Below are positions 5,731 to 8,603 of a DNA stretch of 8,603 nucleotides, piece after piece. The position numbers were made by a program, and so were the translations under genes. The DNA is taken from assembly GCA_945870085.1 (NCBI GenBank), contig CAMBQX010000068.1:1-8603 (forward strand), read 5' to 3'. Position 1 is the first letter of the stretch, and every line of letters starts with the position of its first letter. This DNA comes from Bifidobacterium breve. GTDB taxonomy: Bacteria; Actinomycetota; Actinomycetes; S36-B12. The notes beneath the pieces are model-generated. The model saw nothing but the letters and a program-made list of their open reading frames with translations, was not told where the DNA came from and did no database searches.

Positions 5731-7842
5731 TCAGGTTGAAGATTCGCTAGACGACAAGCCAATAAGTGCATCAACTGCCACGCATCCATTTGCGCTGACG
5801 AGAACCGGATTGATATCGAGTTCGGTAATAGTCCCAGCAAATGCCGCCGCGAGGTGCGAGATTTTGCTCGCAAACTCATAGAACTCTTCCTCGGGTTTTG
5901 AATTTACCCCCAGTGAACTTTGGAGGATTTTGGTGACTTCCAGTTCGGACATCGCCAACCGCACTTCGTGCGCGGATACCGGCGCCAAGAGATAGCAGCG
6001 ATCTTTCAGCAACTCGATGTGAACGCCTCCAGCGCTAATCATCAGGTTGGGTCCAAACTGCCCGAATACCACTCCAATCGCGATTTCTTGGCCGGTTGCC
6101 ATTGGTGCAACGATGACTCTTGGCCCAAGATTTGCAGCAAGCTTTGAGTAGGCCTGGCACACAGCATCTGCATCCTGAAGGGACAGATGCACACCTCCGG
6201 ACGCGGCTTTATGCGCTAGGCCTTCATCGGTTTTCAAGACAACCGGATACCCGACCTTGGCTGCCGCGCTGAGGGCATCGGCTTCGCCCTCGGCGCGCAA
6301 AGTCGGAACACAAGGAATCCCAAAATCCGAAAGAAAGGAAAGCGCATCAGCTTCAGCCAATTGCGCGGACCCTCCAAGATTTCTTTTCCAGTCGGATACC
6401 TGTTCCGCCGCAATGGTGTGCTGGGTAGCACTCCCGGTTGTACGTAGCTGGTACTGCTCTTGGAATGCCCGATAACGGAAGGCATGGCGACAGGCCATTA
6501 ATGCGGTCTTCATCCCGTCGAGGATTGGTACTCCTGCAGCAGCGATTTGAAACATTAACTCCGGATGGACCTGGCGGCTCGTGTAGGTTGCCGCAATCAC
6601 CGGCTTGCTAGTTTGTGCTGCGACACTCAAGCAAGACTCTGCCACGTTCCCCGCGAACCCAGCACTTTTTGATTCACCATATGTAGTGAAAGCCATCACC
6701 GCCGCGGTGTCCGAATCCGCCGCCAATGTCGTCATCAGATTTTCAAGGCGCGAATGCCGGTCAGCGTCGCCGACCCAGAAGTCAAGTGCACTGCCGATCT
6801 CGCCGTCATATCCCAAGATTGACGCGATTTCGACTTTGGTCGCAGGGCTCAAGTTCGCGAGTGGAACCCCCAACTCCTCCGCAAAGTCCATGAACATGGC
6901 CAAACCACCACCAGAGTCCATCACCGCGGTAAGACCGCCTTTTCCGAGCCGGCGCTTACTGCCCAGTAGAGCCAATGTTGTCCACCAATCATCTGATGAA
7001 TCCACTCGCGCCACGCCGTACCTATTAAGGATCCCTTCCAACTCGGATCTTCCGCCAGCCATGCGGCCGGCGTGGGTCATCAATTGGCTGCGCGCTTTTT
7101 CGGTGCGCCCAGAATAAAGCGCCACCACCGGCACTCCCAATTCGGCGGCTTCATGCAATGCTCCCGCGAAACCTTCGGCATCACGAACAGTTTCGAGGTA
7201 AAGGCCTATCACCCGAGTCGTTTCAATCGAGAGGCTATAACTAATTAGATCCGACATCGAAATTGTCGACTCAAGGCCGCTGTGAGCGGAGAACGAGAAA
7301 CGTAAACGCGGATCATTCGTTATGGCTTCCCAGTAGACCGTGCCCGACTGCGAGACGATCGAAATGCCCCCGGCCTCAATTTGCTCGGGCACCGCCCAGG
7401 TAGCTCCACACTTTTGCGTGTAGTTGACGAAACCCAAAGTGTCCGGGCCCAATAACTTGACATTAGCCTTTCGGGCCATTTCACCAATTCGACCCAACCA
7501 CTGCGGACGCTCCGCACTTGCGCTCGGAGCCCCGAACACGACGAGACTCTTAACCCCCGCGGCAATCGCAGCGGCCACCTCTGACTCAATTCGCGGACTC
7601 GCGCTAGCGATAATCGCAAGTTCAACCTTAGGAGCGCCGCCTATATCCGGGAAGCACGGTAGCCCAAGGATTTCTTCGTAGTTTGGTGTTATTGGGTAAA
7701 TCACCTTGTGTGGATCAACTCGCTGCAAGGCTTCAAGGACTTGAAACCCTGGCCTTTCGGGTCGATTACTGGCCCCTATAACTGCTACCGAACTTGGCGC
7801 GAATAGGGGCGCAAGCTCATGGGGTTTACCCTTCTCGATCAC
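5731..7842 (-). CDS. ADP-forming acyl-CoA synthetase (fused alpha-beta, acetate-CoA ligase family)
   Basis: A 703-residue single-chain NDP-forming acyl-CoA synthetase: acid + CoA + ATP to acyl-CoA + ADP + phosphate, reversible through a phosphohistidine. Domain order: CoA-binding Rossmann domain (about 10-135; LFAPSSVAVIGAS at 13-25), two succinyl-CoA-ligase-like domains (about 150-450; VSQSG at 163-167), then an ATP-grasp domain (about 490-700). H257 in MTHAGRMAG aligns with the phosphorylated histidine of the SHTGALAG motif; H544 in GLAHKAASGGVHL is the usual second-site histidine. TGQEIAIG (583-590), FGPNLMISAGGVHIELLKD (596-614) and ITELDINPV (672-680) are typical ATP-grasp landmarks. The GTG at 7842 is chosen because it overlaps the dehydrogenase stop as GTGA and gives the family N-terminus. 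Between carnitine dehydrogenase and caiD, the likely substrate is a carnitine-related acid (carnitine, crotonobetaine or betaine), an inference; acetate or another short acid is the alternative. Confidence 0.9.
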   Translation of the reverse strand: MIEKGKPHELAPLFAPSSVAVIGASNRPERPGFQVLEALQRVDPHKVIYPITPNYEEILGLPCFPDIGGAPKVELAIIASASPRIESEVAAAIAAGVKSLVVFGAPSASAERPQWLGRIGEMARKANVKLLGPDTLGFVNYTQKCGATWAVPEQIEAGGISIVSQSGTVYWEAITNDPRLRFSFSAHSGLESTISMSDLISYSLSIETTRVIGLYLETVRDAEGFAGALHEAAELGVPVVALYSGRTEKARSQLMTHAGRMAGGRSELEGILNRYGVARVDSSDDWWTTLALLGSKRRLGKGGLTAVMDSGGGLAMFMDFAEELGVPLANLSPATKVEIASILGYDGEIGSALDFWVGDADRHSRLENLMTTLAADSDTAAVMAFTTYGESKSAGFAGNVAESCLSVAAQTSKPVIAATYTSRQVHPELMFQIAAAGVPILDGMKTALMACRHAFRYRAFQEQYQLRTTGSATQHTIAAEQVSDWKRNLGGSAQLAEADALSFLSDFGIPCVPTLRAEGEADALSAAAKVGYPVVLKTDEGLAHKAASGGVHLSLQDADAVCQAYSKLAANLGPRVIVAPMATGQEIAIGVVFGQFGPNLMISAGGVHIELLKDRCYLLAPVSAHEVRLAMSELEVTKILQSSLGVNSKPEEEFYEFASKISHLAAAFAGTITELDINPVLVSANGCVAVDALIGLSSSESST

Positions 7843-8603
7843 GAATGCACATCGGTCCCGGACGCAGACGAACCACCAACCGCGGGGATTTGAATCGCAT
7901 CGCGGGCCCGCATGATGGCTACCAGACACCTATCGCGTTCAGCAACAAGTTCGGCCACCGATCGCCCCGCCGCCTCGCGATCACAACCGTCGATTACCCG
8001 CTGGCGCAATTCATCGGTTAGTTCAGGTGCCACCAATCGTGTCCAAGGTTCCTTCAGGGTTGGGCCGAAATGATCAAGTACATGTGCCATACCGCCTGGC
8101 CCACCAGCGAGGTGGAAATTCATCATCGGTCCGGTTATGGCCCAACGTAACCCCGGACCCTGCCGGACACTGATGTCGATCTGTTCGACGGTCGCTTCTC
8201 CTTCAGCAATCATGTGAAGTGCCTCGCGCCACATTGCCTCCTGCAACCGACTCGCTATGAAGGCTGGCACTTCCCTTTCAAGAACAATTGGATCCTTATC
8301 ATTGAGTCGGTAAAAATCGCGAGCCCACGCGACGGTCTCAGGCGAAGTCTGATCACCTCCAAGGATTTCAACCAGCGGCACCAAATAAGGCGGGTTGAAT
8401 GGGTGCCCGACCACCATGCGTTCTGGATGTTTCGATTCAGATTGAATGACCGTCATGCTGATACCCGATGTACTGGTCATCAATACCGCATGCGCAGGAG
8501 CGTGCTGATCCATTTCCGCGAACACCTTAGTTTTCATTGCGGCGACCTCAGGAACGGCTTCCTGAACGACATCGGCTCCGCTGACGGCCTCCATCAAGCT
8601 ACT
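7839..8603 (-). CDS. lcdH: L-carnitine dehydrogenase (N-terminus outside window)
   Basis: The last 254 residues of a 3-hydroxyacyl-CoA dehydrogenase-type enzyme; the NAD-binding GxGxxG region lies beyond the right edge. The frame stays open through 8603, so TTG 8597 and ATG 8594 are not the start. Visible residues include STSG (44-47), the catalytic histidine in VVGHPFNPPYLVPLVEI (H67) with its partner E79, and VPAFIASRLQEAMWREALH (112-130). The block GPGLRWAITGPMMNFHLAGG (149-168) followed by HFGPTLKEPW and APELTDEL, and then GRSVAELVAERDRCL (213-227), is characteristic of L-carnitine dehydrogenases rather than fatty-acid enzymes, which lack this C-terminal pattern. The reaction is L-carnitine + NAD to 3-dehydrocarnitine + NADH. 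Its TGA overlaps the synthetase GTG by 4 bases, so the two are coupled. A dehydrogenase for a related 3-hydroxy acid is the alternative. Confidence 0.87.
   Translation of the reverse strand, partial: SSLMEAVSGADVVQEAVPEVAAMKTKVFAEMDQHAPAHAVLMTSTSGISMTVIQSESKHPERMVVGHPFNPPYLVPLVEILGGDQTSPETVAWARDFYRLNDKDPIVLEREVPAFIASRLQEAMWREALHMIAEGEATVEQIDISVRQGPGLRWAITGPMMNFHLAGGPGGMAHVLDHFGPTLKEPWTRLVAPELTDELRQRVIDGCDREAAGRSVAELVAERDRCLVAIMRARDAIQIPAVGGSSASGTDVHS

Noticed and set aside
5715..5879. N-terminal extension of CaiD by 55 residues
   Set aside because: It lies inside the synthetase gene; the ATG at 5714 has a ribosome-binding site and matches the family N-terminus.
6605..7117. 170-codon open frame antisense to the acyl-CoA synthetase
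   Set aside because: It is opposite the conserved ligase domain, and its product is Ser/Ala/Pro-rich with no recognisable motif.
1..8603. tRNA, rRNA, CRISPR array, insertion sequence or long repeats
   Set aside because: Nearly all of the window is accounted for by coding sequence and nothing in the short gaps has such structure.

Overview
The window is bacterial, gene-dense, moderately G+C-rich DNA. GTG starts, very short gaps between genes and a leaderless-type promoter (a TANNNT -10 box six bases from an ATG with no Shine-Dalgarno) fit an actinomycete best. That assignment is an inference; no marker gene here fixes it.

Layout, left to right. Positions 1-354 (+) hold the 3' end of a HAD-family phosphatase gene (phosphoglycolate-phosphatase type). 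Positions 382-1460 (+) hold a two-gene toxin-antitoxin-like cassette: an XRE-type helix-turn-helix protein overlapping by 4 bases a DUF6036-type nucleotidyltransferase. Positions 1484-3836 (-) hold a two-gene operon, hydroxymethylglutaryl-CoA lyase followed by an FAD-dependent 2-hydroxyacid dehydrogenase of the GlcD/D-2-hydroxyglutarate dehydrogenase type. A 180-base divergent control region (3837-4016) contains a perfect 12-base palindrome over the predicted -35 box of the rightward gene. Positions 4017-4910 (+) encode a beta-keto acid cleavage enzyme (BKACE, DUF849). Positions 4935-8603 (-) hold a tightly packed operon: L-carnitine dehydrogenase (N-terminus outside the window), an ADP-forming acyl-CoA synthetase with both halves fused, and CaiD (crotonobetainyl-CoA hydratase/carnitinyl-CoA dehydratase).

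The right half reads as a carnitine/crotonobetaine catabolic locus. Crotonobetainyl-CoA and carnitinyl-CoA are interconverted by CaiD; free L-carnitine is oxidised to 3-dehydrocarnitine by the dehydrogenase; the BKACE would cleave this with acetyl-CoA to acetoacetate and betainyl-CoA. The most interesting element is the ADP-forming synthetase, sitting where better-known carnitine loci use an AMP-forming CoA ligase (CaiC type) or a betainyl-CoA thioesterase. It could activate the quaternary-amine acid for CaiD, or run in reverse and recover ATP from betainyl-CoA. HMG-CoA lyase also produces acetoacetate and may share regulation with the BKACE through the divergent region, but its metabolic link to carnitine is unproven.
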